Source: Pseudoxanthomonas sp. 3HH-4
Lineage (GTDB): Bacteria > Pseudomonadota > Gammaproteobacteria > Xanthomonadales > Xanthomonadaceae
DNA: 64,000 bases
Direction of reading: 5' to 3'
Assembly (NCBI RefSeq): GCF_006716465.1
Contig: NZ_VFPB01000007.1
Location: 124,001 to 188,000 of the forward strand
Both the position numbers and the translations under genes were made by a program. Shown piece by piece: positions 54,158-63,740 of the stretch. A model generated the notes under the pieces. That model did not search any database. It was not told the DNA's origin and saw nothing but the letters and a program-made list of their open reading frames with translations. Position 1 is the first letter of the stretch. The number at the start of each line of letters is the position of its first letter.

Positions 54158-55582
54158 ATGCGATGCCTGAGCAACCTCCTGCTCAACACCGACAGCTACA
54201 AGGCCAGCCATTGGCTGCAGTACCCGCCAGGTACCGACGCCACGTTCTTCTACGTGGAATCGCGCGGTGGCATCCATGACCGCACGGTGTTCTTCGGCCT
54301 GCAGGCCATCCTGAAGGAGTACCTGTCGCACCCCGTGACCCACGCCGACGTGGACCAGGCGCGCGATGTCTTCGCCGCGCACGGCGAGCCGTTCAACGAG
54401 GCCGGCTGGCGCGACATCGTGGACCGCCATGGCGGCCACCTGCCCCTCCGCATCCGCGCGGTGCCCGAAGGCACGGTGGTGCCCACGCACCAGGCGCTGA
54501 TGACGATCGAATCCACGGATCCGCAGGCATTCTGGGTTCCGTCGTACGTCGAAACGATGCTGCTGCGGATCTGGTACCCCATCACCGTGGCGACCATCAG
54601 CTGGCACGCCAAGCAGACGACCCGGCAGTTCCTCGAACGCACCAGCGACGATCCGGCCGGCCAGCTGCCTTTCAAGCTGCACGACTTCGGCAGCCGCGGC
54701 GTCTCGAGCGTCGAGTCCGCCGCCCTCGGCGGCGCGGCGCACCTGGTCAACTTCCTCGGTACCGATACCGTGTCGGGCCTGCTGCTGGCGCAAGCGCATT
54801 ACCACGAGCCGATGGCGGGCTTTTCGATCCCGGCGGCCGAACACAGCACGATCACCAGCTGGGGCCGCGAGCACGAGGTGGATGCCTACCGCAACATGCT
54901 GCGCCAGTTCGCGAAGCCGGGCGCGATCGTGGCGGTGGTGTCGGACAGCTACGACATCTTCCATGCCATCAAGGAGCACTGGGGTACCACGTTGCGGCAG
55001 GAGGTGATCGCATCGGGCGCGACGGTGGTGATCCGCCCCGATTCCGGCGACCCGGTCGCGGTGGTGCACCAGTGCCTGGAACTGCTGGACGACGCGTTCG
55101 GCCACACGGTCAATGGCAAGGGCTACCGGGTGCTCAACCATGTGCGCGTGATCCAGGGCGACGGCATCAACCCCACCAGCCTGCGCGCGATCCTGGAACG
55201 CATCACCAGTGCCGGCTACGCCACCGACAACCTGGCCTTCGGCATGGGGGGCGCATTGCTGCAGCGTCTCGACCGCGACACGCAGAAGTTCGCGCTGAAG
55301 TGCTCCGCCGCGCGCGTCGACGGTGCATGGATCGATGTCTACAAGGAGCCCGTCACCGACAAGGGCAAGCAGAGCAAGCGTGGCCGGATGACGCTGCTGC
55401 AGCACCGCGAGTACGGCGGCTTCCGTACCGTGCCCGTGCCACCGGCCGCCGCATCGCTCGACGACGTGGAAAAACCTGCCGGTTACGAGGACGCCATGGT
55501 CACCGTGTGGGAAGACGGCCGCCTGCTGCGCGACTGGACCTTCGCCGAGATCCGCGCCCGCGCCGAAACCGCGCGGCTCTAG
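54158..55582 (+). CDS. nadV: nicotinamide phosphoribosyltransferase
   Basis: 474 residues of the NAMPT family. LLNTDSYKASHWLQYPPGT opens the protein. KLHDFGSRGVSSVESA carries the aspartate that selects the amide substrate in the human enzyme. VNFLGTDTVSGL, EHSTITSWGRE (the phosphorylated-histidine position) and IRPDSGDP (ribose-phosphate binding) are all kept. It condenses nicotinamide with PRPP to give nicotinamide mononucleotide, a one-step salvage route to NAD that bypasses deamidation. ATG at 54158 precedes the conserved start; the frame is open 63 nt further up. It faces napC, with only 4 bp between the stops. No other NAD salvage gene is adjacent. Confidence 0.92.
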   Translation: MRCLSNLLLNTDSYKASHWLQYPPGTDATFFYVESRGGIHDRTVFFGLQAILKEYLSHPVTHADVDQARDVFAAHGEPFNEAGWRDIVDRHGGHLPLRIRAVPEGTVVPTHQALMTIESTDPQAFWVPSYVETMLLRIWYPITVATISWHAKQTTRQFLERTSDDPAGQLPFKLHDFGSRGVSSVESAALGGAAHLVNFLGTDTVSGLLLAQAHYHEPMAGFSIPAAEHSTITSWGREHEVDAYRNMLRQFAKPGAIVAVVSDSYDIFHAIKEHWGTTLRQEVIASGATVVIRPDSGDPVAVVHQCLELLDDAFGHTVNGKGYRVLNHVRVIQGDGINPTSLRAILERITSAGYATDNLAFGMGGALLQRLDRDTQKFALKCSAARVDGAWIDVYKEPVTDKGKQSKRGRMTLLQHREYGGFRTVPVPPAAASLDDVEKPAGYEDAMVTVWEDGRLLRDWTFAEIRARAETARL

Positions 55583-55586
55583 GCCC

Positions 55587-56186
55587 TCACCCCTGCGGCA
55601 CGCCCGTCATGTCGGGCAGGTGGTGCGCGACGCCCTTGTGGCAGTCGATGCAGGTCTTCTTGCCGGTGCCGAGCCACAGCTTGTGCACCTGCGCCGCGCG
55701 CGAGCCCTGGCGGGTCAGGTCCATCGAATCGTAGTCGTGGCAGTTGCGGCACTCCAGCGAATCGTTCGCCTTCAGCCTGTTCCACTCGTGCGTGGCCAGG
55801 ATCAGGCGCTCATCCAGGAATTTCTCGCGCGTGTTGATGGTGCCGAAGAGCTTGCCCCAGACCTCCTTCGATGCCTGCATCTTGCGCGCGATCTTGTCGG
55901 TCCAGTTGTGCGGCACGTGGCAATCGGGGCAGGTGGCGCGAACGCCCGAGCGGTTGGTGTAGTGGATGGTGGTCTTCAGCTCCTCGAAGACGTTGTCCTG
56001 CATTTCGTGGCAGCTGGTGCAGAATGCTTCGGTGTTGGTCGCTTCCAGCGCGGTGTTGAACCCGCCCCAGAACATCACGCCCGCCAGGAACCCCGCTACC
56101 GTCAGGAAGCCCAGGCTGTAATGGCGGCTGGGCAGCCGCAACGTGCGCCACAGGCCCATTACCCGCTGTTTCATCCGTGACCACAT
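55587..56186 (-). CDS. napC: NapC tetrahaem quinol dehydrogenase
   Basis: 199 residues of the NapC/NirT family: one N-terminal membrane anchor ([20 protein letters not shown]) and four CxxCH haem sites (CTSCH, CPDCH, CRNCH, CIDCH). It takes electrons from the quinol pool and passes them to NapB/NapA in the periplasm. Length is normal. AAGGAG, which lies in the last codons of napB, precedes the ATG. Last gene of napEFDABC. Confidence 0.95.
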   Translation of the reverse strand: MWSRMKQRVMGLWRTLRLPSRHYSLGFLTVAGFLAGVMFWGGFNTALEATNTEAFCTSCHEMQDNVFEELKTTIHYTNRSGVRATCPDCHVPHNWTDKIARKMQASKEVWGKLFGTINTREKFLDERLILATHEWNRLKANDSLECRNCHDYDSMDLTRQGSRAAQVHKLWLGTGKKTCIDCHKGVAHHLPDMTGVPQG

Positions 56187-56189
56187 GGG

Positions 56190-56747
56190 CTACTCCTTCG
56201 CGGCCGGCGGCGACGACAGCACGCTGTCGATGTCGCGGAACTGGTTCGCCACCAGCACCGGCGCATCGGTCTGCACGACATGGCACTGGTTGCAGAAGTA
56301 GCGTCGCGGCGAGATGGTCGCCAGGAACTGGTCGTCGCGGTCCATGTAGTGCGTCACGCTGACTGGCGGCGCCTGGAAGGTGGCCGCATTGGCGCGGGCG
56401 TGGCACAGCATGCAGCGGTTGCTGTTCCTGTCGACCTGGTAGCCGTCGATGGCATGCGGGATGGTCGGCGGCTGCATCGGGTAGGCACGCGCGCGCCTCA
56501 GGTCGGCGTTCTCCACGTGCGCCATCGGCGGGGGATGGCCCTCCTTGTCCACCGGCACGCCGCGCCGGAGGGCATCGATCTGGCCGGCGCCGGGCACGAA
56601 GACCGCGCGCGCGTCCACGGGCGTGGACACCGCCGCCACCGGCGCTTCGTGCCGGTCCGGGCGACCTGTCATCCATCCCGCCACGAAGACCAGCGCCATC
56701 AGGGCGACGGTCAGCCCAACCGCGATCCAGAGATGCTTGTTCTGCAC
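56190..56747 (-). CDS. napB: NapB dihaem cytochrome c subunit
   Basis: 185 residues. An N-terminal hydrophobic signal/anchor (VGLTVALMALVFVAGWM), then NapB with two haem motifs CMLCH and CNQCH and the family phrases PPTIPHAIDGYQVDRNSNRC and SPRRYFCNQCH. It forms the periplasmic nitrate reductase with NapA and carries electrons from NapC. The start codon is GTG, with AGGAG 7 nt before it. It lies 10 nt after napA and 3 nt before napC. Confidence 0.94.
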   Translation of the reverse strand: MQNKHLWIAVGLTVALMALVFVAGWMTGRPDRHEAPVAAVSTPVDARAVFVPGAGQIDALRRGVPVDKEGHPPPMAHVENADLRRARAYPMQPPTIPHAIDGYQVDRNSNRCMLCHARANAATFQAPPVSVTHYMDRDDQFLATISPRRYFCNQCHVVQTDAPVLVANQFRDIDSVLSSPPAAKE

Positions 56748-56757
56748 GGGCGTACTC

Positions 56758-59250
56758 CTAGACGGCCACGACTCTGACGGCGCACTTCTTGTAGTCCGTC
56801 TGCTTGGAAATCGGATCGGTCGCGTCCAGCGTGACCTTGTTGATCAGCTGCCCGGCATCGAACCACGGCACGAACACCAGCCCGCGCGGCATCCGGTTGC
56901 GGCCGCGCGTCTCCACGCGCGAGCGCATCTCGCCCCGCCGCGACGCGACGATGATCTCGTCGCCGCGCTTGAGTCCGCGGTCCTTCGCGTCGTCCGGATT
57001 CATGAACACCACCGCGGCGGGGAACGCCTTGTACAGTTCGGGCACGCGCATCGTCATCGAACCCGAATGCCAGTGCTCCAGCACGCGACCCGTGACCAGC
57101 CACAGGTCGAACTCGTCATCCGGCGATTCGGCGGCCGGCTCGTACGGCAGCGCCCAGATCACCGCCCTGCCATCCTTGTTGCCATAGAACTCGAAGCCCT
57201 TGCCCGGCTTGACGTACGGGTCGGCGCCCTCGCGATAGCGCCAGCGCGTCTCCTGGCCTTTCACCACCGGCCAGCGCAGGCCGCGCGCCTTGTGGTAGTC
57301 GTCGAACGGCGCCAGGTCGTGGCCGTGGCCGCGACCGAACGCGGCGTACTCCTCGAACAGCCCCTTGTGCACGTAGAACCCGAACAGCGCGGATTCGTCG
57401 TTGGCGTAGCCGGCTTCGATGTCGGATGTCGGGAACCTGTCCACGTTGCCGTTGCGGTACAGCACGTCGAACAGCGTCTTGCCCTTGTACTGCGGGTTCG
57501 CGGCCAGCAGTTCGGCCGGCCAGCACTCGTCTGTGGTGAAGCGCCTGGAGAACTCCATCAGCTGCCACAGGTCCGAGCGGGCCTCGCCGGGCGCCTTCAC
57601 GAGTTGATGCCAGAACTGGGTGCGCCGCTCGGCGTTGCCGTAGGCGCCCTCCTTCTCCACCCACATCGCCGCAGGCAGGATCAGGTCCGCCGCCTGTGCG
57701 GTGACGGTGGGGTATGCGTCCGACACGACGATGAAGTTGTCCGGATTGCGGTAGCCCGGCCAGGTCTCCTCGCGCAGGTTCGCGGCGGCCTGCATGTTGT
57801 TGTTCACCATCACCCAGTACGCGTTGAGCTTGCCGTCCTTCAGCGCGCGGTTCTGTTCGACCGCGTGGTAGCCGACCTTCGGATTGACGGCGCCGTGCGG
57901 AAGCTTCCAGATCTCTTCCGCGTGTTTGCGGTGCTCGGGATTTGTCACCACCATGTCGGCCGGCAGGCGGTGGCTGAAGGTGCCGACCTCGCGTGCGGTG
58001 CCACATGCCGAGGGCTGGCCGGTCAGCGAGAACGGGCTGTTGCCCGGGGTGGCGATCTTCCCGGTCAGCAGGTGGATGTTGTAGACCATGTTGTTGGCCC
58101 ACACGCCGCGCGTGTGCTGGTTGAAGCCCATGGTCCAGAACGACATCACCTTCGTCTTCGGGTCCGCGTACAGCTCGGCCAGCTGTTCCAGCCAGCCACG
58201 CTCCGCGCCGGTCATCTCGACGGCCTTCTCCAGCGTGTACGGCGCGACGAAGGCGGCGAACTCCTCGAAGCTGATCGGCTGCCCGCCGTTCGGGTCCTTG
58301 GCATTCTTCGCCTTGACCTCCAGCGGGTGTTCCGGACGCAGGCCGTAGCCGATGTCGTCGTTGCCGCGCTTGAACGTGGTGTGCCTGTCGACGAACGCCT
58401 GGTTGACCTTGCCGGTGCGGATGATGTGGTTGGCGATGTAGTTGAGGATGACCAGGTCGGTCTGCGGCTTGAAGATGATCGGGATGTCGGCCAGCTCGAA
58501 GCTGCGGTGCTCGAAGGTGGACATCACCACCACCTTCACGTGCGGGTGCGAAAGCCGCCGGTCGGTCACCCGGGTCCACAGGATCGGATGCATTTCGGCC
58601 ATGTTGGAGCCCCACAGCACGAACGCATCGGCGGCCTCGATGTCGTCGTAGCAGCCCATCGGTTCGTCCATGCCGAAGGTACGCATGAACCCCGCCACGG
58701 CCGACGCCATGCAGTGGCGCGCATTCGGATCGATGTGGTTGCTGCGGAACCCGGCCTTCATCAGCTTGTTGGCGGCATAACCCTCGAAGATCGTCCACTG
58801 GCCCGAGCCGAACATGCCGATCGCGTCGCTGCCCTTCTCCTTGAGCACGCGCTTGAACTGCGCGGCCATCACGTCGAAGGCCTCGTCCCAGCTCACGGCG
58901 GTGAAGTCGCCATCCTTGGCGTACACGCCGTTCTTCTTGCGCAGCAGCGGCTGGGTCAGGCGGTCGGCGCCGTACAGGATCTTGGACAGGAAGTAGCCCT
59001 TCACGCAGTTGATGCCGCGATTGACTTCCGCATGCACGTCGCCATGGGTGGCGACCACGCGTCCTTCCTTCACGGCGACATTCACCCCGCAGCCCGTGCC
59101 GCAGTACCGGCACGGCGCCTTGTCCCACTTCAGCGTCGTCCGGTCGCCTTCGGTGACCACGTTGCTGCCGCTCCCGGCAAGCGGCAGCCCGGCAGCCGCG
59201 GCGGCCGTGGCCAGCGCGCTGTGGCGGATGAACTCGCGGCGTGTGCTCAT
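56758..59250 (-). CDS. napA: NapA periplasmic nitrate reductase catalytic subunit
   Basis: 830 residues, normal for NapA. A Tat signal ([21 protein letters not shown]) exports the folded protein. The [4Fe-4S] site is [12 protein letters not shown] with the fourth cysteine in GINCVKG. The molybdenum-ligand cysteine is in [13 protein letters not shown]. The C-terminal dinucleotide-binding part includes [18 protein letters not shown]. It reduces nitrate to nitrite using bis-MGD, whose last synthetic steps are encoded upstream (mobA, moeA). The start overlaps the napD stop (ATGA). Confidence 0.96.
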   Translation of the reverse strand: MSTRREFIRHSALATAAAAAGLPLAGSGSNVVTEGDRTTLKWDKAPCRYCGTGCGVNVAVKEGRVVATHGDVHAEVNRGINCVKGYFLSKILYGADRLTQPLLRKKNGVYAKDGDFTAVSWDEAFDVMAAQFKRVLKEKGSDAIGMFGSGQWTIFEGYAANKLMKAGFRSNHIDPNARHCMASAVAGFMRTFGMDEPMGCYDDIEAADAFVLWGSNMAEMHPILWTRVTDRRLSHPHVKVVVMSTFEHRSFELADIPIIFKPQTDLVILNYIANHIIRTGKVNQAFVDRHTTFKRGNDDIGYGLRPEHPLEVKAKNAKDPNGGQPISFEEFAAFVAPYTLEKAVEMTGAERGWLEQLAELYADPKTKVMSFWTMGFNQHTRGVWANNMVYNIHLLTGKIATPGNSPFSLTGQPSACGTAREVGTFSHRLPADMVVTNPEHRKHAEEIWKLPHGAVNPKVGYHAVEQNRALKDGKLNAYWVMVNNNMQAAANLREETWPGYRNPDNFIVVSDAYPTVTAQAADLILPAAMWVEKEGAYGNAERRTQFWHQLVKAPGEARSDLWQLMEFSRRFTTDECWPAELLAANPQYKGKTLFDVLYRNGNVDRFPTSDIEAGYANDESALFGFYVHKGLFEEYAAFGRGHGHDLAPFDDYHKARGLRWPVVKGQETRWRYREGADPYVKPGKGFEFYGNKDGRAVIWALPYEPAAESPDDEFDLWLVTGRVLEHWHSGSMTMRVPELYKAFPAAVVFMNPDDAKDRGLKRGDEIIVASRRGEMRSRVETRGRNRMPRGLVFVPWFDAGQLINKVTLDATDPISKQTDYKKCAVRVVAV

Positions 59251-59564
59251 GGCGTGGCTCCGGTCGCGGACAGGATGGACAGGCTGGGAAGGGGCTCATC
59301 GAGCGCACGCGCAGGCTCGGCGTGGTGGTAGACCAGGAGCACGTTCAACACGCCCGGCACCGACTGCAGCTGGTCCACGCGCTCCATCACCGCATGGCGG
59401 TCGGCGGATTCGCAGATCACCACGCTGCGTGTATCGCCGCCCAGTGCGAGTTCGAGATCGTCGTGCGTGTCGATCATCGCGGCGAGCGCCTTCGATGCGC
59501 TGTCGCGGTGCTGGACCACGAAGCTGGCGATGTGGACTTCGGCTTCAGGACCTGGCGGGCTCAT
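59247..59564 (-). CDS. napD: NapD chaperone
   Basis: 105 residues of the NapD family, a ferredoxin-like fold that binds the Tat signal of NapA and holds it back until cofactor is loaded. [19 protein letters not shown] at the start and [13 protein letters not shown] near residue 75 are characteristic. The start at 59564 overlaps the napF stop (ATGA) and its stop overlaps napA. Confidence 0.9.
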   Translation of the reverse strand: MSPPGPEAEVHIASFVVQHRDSASKALAAMIDTHDDLELALGGDTRSVVICESADRHAVMERVDQLQSVPGVLNVLLVYHHAEPARALDEPLPSLSILSATGATP

Positions 59565-60073
59565 GCGATGGCCTCCGTGGCCGGTACGTGCTGCAGGGTG
59601 ATGGCATCCACGGGACACGTGCCGACGCAGGCGCCACAGCCCGTGCACCGTTCCGCGTCGACGATGGCCGCGCCCCGCGCTGCGGGCGGCACGTGGATGG
59701 CGGACGCGGGACACACGTCGCGGCAACTGGCGCAGACCACGCCGCGCGCAGAGAGACAGCGATCCGCAGCCTGCGCCATGAGGGTCCACGGGGGATCGAG
59801 GGAAGGAGCGAACGCGTCGCTGTCGCAGGCGGCCACGCATTCGCCGCAGAACGTGCATTCACCCGCCGTCGCGTCGAAACGCGGCAAGCCGTCCGCGCCA
59901 CGCACCAGCACCTGCTGCGGGCACTGCCGCACGCAGGCATCGCACCGCGTGCAGGCACGCGTGAATTCAGCCTCGGGCCTGGCCCAGGGCGGACGGAAGA
60001 CGACGGATGCCGGTACGGGCGCCGCGCGGCCGAACAGCAGGGCACGACGCGATATCGAGCGGACATCGTCCAT
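59561..60073 (-). CDS. napF: NapF iron-sulfur protein
   Basis: 170 residues with four cysteine clusters: CTRCDACVRQCP, CTFCGECVAAC, CASCRDVCP and CTGCGACVGTCP. This is the NapF pattern; the protein is cytoplasmic and is thought to help load or reduce the iron-sulfur centre of NapA. The N-terminus SISRRALLFG resembles the short NapF start rather than a functional Tat signal. It begins 3 nt after napE and overlaps napD. Confidence 0.92.
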   Translation of the reverse strand: MDDVRSISRRALLFGRAAPVPASVVFRPPWARPEAEFTRACTRCDACVRQCPQQVLVRGADGLPRFDATAGECTFCGECVAACDSDAFAPSLDPPWTLMAQAADRCLSARGVVCASCRDVCPASAIHVPPAARGAAIVDAERCTGCGACVGTCPVDAITLQHVPATEAIA

Positions 60074-60076
60074 CGC

Positions 60077-60247
60077 TCAGGGCCCCGTCGGCGGACCGGC
60101 GAACAGCATCTGCCACATCCACACGAGGAAGCCGTATCCGGCCACGATCAGTACGGCCATCAACGGGAAGATGACTACCGTCAGCAACAGGAACGCGGTG
60201 CGCTCCTGCTGTTTGCTCGCAACGGCTGATCCTTCGCTCTGCTCCAT
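60077..60247 (-). CDS. napE: NapE small membrane protein
   Basis: 56 residues: a short charged N-terminus (QSEGSAVASKQQERTAF) and one transmembrane helix with the NapE phrase FLLLTVVIFPLMAVLIVAGYG. Role unknown, but it is a regular first member of nap operons. ATG at 60247. The 98-bp gap to mobA upstream shows no FNR-type box, so transcription may come partly from the moeA promoter. Confidence 0.9.
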   Translation of the reverse strand: MEQSEGSAVASKQQERTAFLLLTVVIFPLMAVLIVAGYGFLVWMWQMLFAGPPTGP

Positions 60248-60345
60248 GTTGCCTACCTTGCGGGTGGGTACTGGTGCGACGATGCTGCGGCCGCAGGCTA
60301 TCACATTCGTGTAGCAGCCCCGTCCCGGCCATCGGAGAGCGATGC

Positions 60346-60906
60346 TCAGGACATCCGATGTTGCAGCGCAACCCAGTCTTCCGGCGTATTGCAGTTGCGC
60401 AGCACCTGCTTCCATGGCGATGACGGCAGATGGACGGTATGCAATCGCTGCTGCAACGCGCGCAGCGAGCATGCACGCCCCGTGAGATCGCCGATCTCCT
60501 CCAGCGTGGCGCGCACGCCGGCATCCAGGCGCAATGCCATCGGCAAGGCATGCGCTTCCACGCAGGCGCAGTCGGCGCCTGTTCGCATCAGTGCCTGCAG
60601 CAGTCCGGACGACAGCAGGGGCATGTCCACCGGCACCACGATCCAGGCGCCATCCCGCAGGCGTGGGGCGAGTTGTGCCAGCGCGCCCATCGGACCGGTA
60701 TCGGGCTGCGTGTCAGGCACGCTGTCGAAGCCGGGACGATCGCCGCTGACGATGACCTCACGTGCGCCCGCCGCCTGCAGCAACGCATGCATGTGCGTGA
60801 GCAACGTGCCATCACCCCATGGCAGCAGTGCCTTGTCCGTGCCCATCCGCGACGATCGCCCACCCGCGAGCAGGACGGCACGCCACATGGGCAACGGCCG
60901 ATTCAT
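60346..60906 (-). CDS. mobA: MobA molybdenum cofactor guanylyltransferase
   Basis: 186 residues, GT-A-like nucleotidyltransferase. The GTP-binding start AVLLAGGRSSRMGTDKAL and the metal-site segment VPVDMPLLSSGLL are clear. It adds GMP to molybdopterin to form the bis-MGD cofactor that NapA needs. The ATG overlaps the moeA stop (ATGA at 60903-60906). This MobA is unrelated to the plasmid relaxase at 20356. Confidence 0.92.
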   Translation of the reverse strand: MNRPLPMWRAVLLAGGRSSRMGTDKALLPWGDGTLLTHMHALLQAAGAREVIVSGDRPGFDSVPDTQPDTGPMGALAQLAPRLRDGAWIVVPVDMPLLSSGLLQALMRTGADCACVEAHALPMALRLDAGVRATLEEIGDLTGRACSLRALQQRLHTVHLPSSPWKQVLRNCNTPEDWVALQHRMS

Positions 60907-62147
60907 GCCGGGGTCCACGGCGGGGGCCGCAGATGGCTGTAGCCATGCACCCGCACGAGCGTGCCTGCTTCGACGTACTCCGTTTCCGCAGGCAGGGTGA
61001 TCCATGCGGACGATTGCGAGAAAGGCAGCAGGCGGAACGAGGCCTGCTCCGCGCCGACATGCACGCGCATGCACCCTTCCCCGTCGCTGCGCAGCGTGGC
61101 ATGGAAAGCGGCATGCAGCCCGACACGCTTGCTGCATGCGGTGGCAAGCGGCAACCGGCATTCCTGTTCCACGGACATGCCCAGCCATGCGCGCAACAGC
61201 GGCTCGACCAGGAAGCGGAAGCCCACCACCGTCGACAGCGGATTGCCCGGCAGGCCGACGAACAAGGGCCCCTCGCGCAACCGCGCACAGAACACCGGCT
61301 TGCCGGGGCGCAACGCCACACCGTGGAAACGCCGCTCCGCGCCGCGTGCGTCCAGTGCGGATGGAATGAAGTCGTAATGGCCCTTGGATACCGCGCCCGT
61401 ACTCAACACCAGGTCGACACCGTCCGCCAGCGCCGTATCGAGCGCAGCCTGGAAATCCGCCACCTCGTCGCCGACGCGCACGACACGCACGGCTTCCGCG
61501 CCCGCGGTCGCCAGGGCGGCGGCGAGATACGGCGAGGTCGCGTCATGGATGCCGCCCGGCGGCAACGGCTGGCCCTGCGCCACCAGTTCGCGGCCCGTCG
61601 CCAGCACCGCAACACGCGGGCGGCGCGCCACGTCGACCCGATCGATACCCAGCCCGGCGAGCAGCAACATCTGTGCATCGCCGACAAACGTGCCCTGCTT
61701 CAGCACCACGCATCCCGTCGGCACGTCTTCGCCCCGGCGCCGGATGTTCGCGCCCGGCTCGGCCTGCGCCAGCAAACGGATGCGCGGTGCCCCTGCGTCC
61801 CGCACGGCGAGTGCCTCGACGCGCTCCACCGGCACTACGATGTCCGCGCGCGCCGGAAGCGGCGCACCGGTCATGATCTCCCACGCGGATGCCGCATCGT
61901 CCCGCGGCATGTCGCCCGCGCCGATCCGGGCCGCGATCTCCCACTCGCTCCCGGCGACCCGTGGCTGCCCGCCCGATGCAAGCGCGACGCCGTCCATCGC
62001 CGCGTTGTCGAACGGCGGCAATGCGATGCCGCTCACCACGTCACGGCCCAGCACGCGACCTGTCGCTGCGGCGAGCGCGACCTGCTGTACGGCGAGCAGG
62101 CGCGCGCCCTCCAGCATCCGCGCCAATGCCTCGTGGTATCCGATCAC
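60903..62147 (-). CDS. moeA: MoeA molybdopterin molybdenumtransferase
   Basis: 414 residues from a GTG start at 62147 that has GGGAGG 5 nt before it and gives the family N-terminus VIGYHEALARMLEGA. MoeA motifs: ALPPFDNAAMDGVAL, IMTGAPLPARADIVVPVE, LSTGAVSKGHYDF and FVGLPGNPLSTVV. It inserts molybdate into adenylylated molybdopterin. A longer frame with a TTG at 62213 exists but lacks support. First gene of moeA-mobA-nap, divergent from hemN. Confidence 0.92.
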   Translation of the reverse strand: MIGYHEALARMLEGARLLAVQQVALAAATGRVLGRDVVSGIALPPFDNAAMDGVALASGGQPRVAGSEWEIAARIGAGDMPRDDAASAWEIMTGAPLPARADIVVPVERVEALAVRDAGAPRIRLLAQAEPGANIRRRGEDVPTGCVVLKQGTFVGDAQMLLLAGLGIDRVDVARRPRVAVLATGRELVAQGQPLPPGGIHDATSPYLAAALATAGAEAVRVVRVGDEVADFQAALDTALADGVDLVLSTGAVSKGHYDFIPSALDARGAERRFHGVALRPGKPVFCARLREGPLFVGLPGNPLSTVVGFRFLVEPLLRAWLGMSVEQECRLPLATACSKRVGLHAAFHATLRSDGEGCMRVHVGAEQASFRLLPFSQSSAWITLPAETEYVEAGTLVRVHGYSHLRPPPWTPA

Positions 62148-62275
62148 TGCGCCTCCCTGTGCCCAAGGCCTGACGGCCGGCTCCAGCCTAGTGCCGCGCT
62201 GGAGTATTGCCAACCTGGGCGCGCGAGCCCGCGGCCCTCACGACCCTGAAGCCTGCGACGGAAAGCCGCGGCCGA

Positions 62276-62289
62276 TTGACCCATATCAA
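62276..62289. promoter_or_regulatory. FNR-type box (anaerobox)
   Basis: TTGAC-CCAT-ATCAA fits the FNR/ANR consensus TTGAT-N4-ATCAA with one change. It lies 35 bp before the hemN start and about 130 bp before moeA in the divergent region. A TAGGCT at 62312-62317 is a suitable -10 for hemN activation from a box centred near -41.5. Confidence 0.82.
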
Positions 62290-62323
62290 GGACAGTCCCG
62301 TGGTGCTTGCCTAGGCTGCACCC

Positions 62324-63721
62324 ATGGCCAGCCTGTCCTCCCTGTTCGATCCCGAGCTGCTGCGGCGTTACGACACGCCTGGGCCGCGCTATACCTCGTA
62401 TCCCACCGCGCCGCAGTTCTCGCCGGGCTTCCAGGAAGCCGACCTGCGCGAGATGGCGGCGATCACCAACGGCGACCCGATCCCGCGCCCGCTGTCGCTC
62501 TACCTGCACATCCCGTTCTGCACCAGTCCGTGCTTCTACTGCGGCTGCAACCGCATCATCACCCGCGATACCGCGCGCGGCGCCGCCTATCTCACCCGGC
62601 TGTACCGTGAAGTGGCGATGATGTCGGCGCTGTTCGACCGCGACCGCGACGTGGAGCAGGTGCACTTCGGCGGCGGCACCCCCAACTTCCTGTCGCCCGC
62701 GCAGATCGCCGAAGTGATGGACGTGCTGCGCAGGCAGTTCTCGTTCGCGCCCGCCTCCAGGCTGGACTGCTCGATCGAGCTCGACCCGCGCTTCATCACG
62801 CCGGACGAAGTCGGCGAACTGGCGACTGCCGGCTTCAACCGCGCCAGCCTGGGCGTGCAGGATTTCGACCCCGAGGTGCAGCGCGCGGTCAACCGCATCC
62901 AGAGCGTCGAACAGACGCTGGCGATCATCGAGGCCTGCCGCACGCATGGCCTGCAGTCGGTGAACGTGGACCTGATCTACGGCCTGCCGAAGCAGAGCCT
63001 GGAGGGCTTCTCGCGCACGCTCGACACCACCCTGGAGGCGCGACCCGACCGCCTGGCGATCTACAGCTACGCGCACCTGCCGTCGATGTTCCGCCCCCAG
63101 CAACGCATCAACGCCGACGACCTGCCCTCGCCAGAAGTGAAGCTGGGCCTGCTGCAATGCGCGATCGACAAGCTGGGCGAAGCCGGCTACGTCTACATCG
63201 GGATGGATCACTTCGCCCTGCCCGGCGACAGCCTGGCGCTGGCGCAGCAACGCGGCGACCTGCACCGCAACTTCATGGGCTACACCACGCACGCCGAGAG
63301 CGACCTGCTGGGGCTTGGCGTCAGCGCGATCAGCCACATCGGCCCGAGCTTCAGCCAGAACCCGCGCGACCTGGGCAGTTGGGAGCAAGCCATCGACCAG
63401 GGCCATCTGCCGGTGTGGCGCGGCATGCGGCTGGAAGAAGACGACGTGATCCGCGCGGACGTGATCCAGCGGCTGATGTGCGACGGCGCACTGGACTACC
63501 GCGACCTCGGGCGGCGCCACGTGATCGACTTCACGACCTATTTCGCCGATGCCCTGGCGCGCCTGCGCCCGCTCGAAGACGACGGCCTGGTGGAGCTGAC
63601 GGCCGACGGACTGCGCGCGACCTCGCACGGGCGGTTGCTGTTGCGTATCATCGCGATGTGCTTCGATCGCTACCTTCCCACCGCCGCAGCCTCGACGCCT
63701 CGCTTTTCGCGCACGGTCTGA
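62324..63721 (+). CDS. hemN: HemN oxygen-independent coproporphyrinogen III oxidase
   Basis: 465 residues, radical-SAM enzyme. FDPELLRRYDTPGPRYTSYPTAPQF is the HemN N-terminus, and HIPFCTSPCFYCGCN supplies the CxxxCxxC iron-sulfur cysteines. VHFGGGTPNFLS and VDLIYGLPKQS follow in order. It makes protoporphyrinogen IX for haem when oxygen is absent, here probably serving the nap cytochromes. No good ribosome-binding site precedes the ATG, and the FNR-box geometry puts the transcript start almost on it. fnr follows after 19 nt. Confidence 0.94.
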   Translation: MASLSSLFDPELLRRYDTPGPRYTSYPTAPQFSPGFQEADLREMAAITNGDPIPRPLSLYLHIPFCTSPCFYCGCNRIITRDTARGAAYLTRLYREVAMMSALFDRDRDVEQVHFGGGTPNFLSPAQIAEVMDVLRRQFSFAPASRLDCSIELDPRFITPDEVGELATAGFNRASLGVQDFDPEVQRAVNRIQSVEQTLAIIEACRTHGLQSVNVDLIYGLPKQSLEGFSRTLDTTLEARPDRLAIYSYAHLPSMFRPQQRINADDLPSPEVKLGLLQCAIDKLGEAGYVYIGMDHFALPGDSLALAQQRGDLHRNFMGYTTHAESDLLGLGVSAISHIGPSFSQNPRDLGSWEQAIDQGHLPVWRGMRLEEDDVIRADVIQRLMCDGALDYRDLGRRHVIDFTTYFADALARLRPLEDDGLVELTADGLRATSHGRLLLRIIAMCFDRYLPTAAASTPRFSRTV

Positions 63722-63740
63722 CCTCGACGGGAGTATCCGC

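Noticed and set aside
60248-60345. Possible regulatory site before napE (CACGAATGTG, GCGGCCGC)
   Set aside because: Neither fits the FNR or NarL consensus; short palindromes are expected by chance at this GC content.
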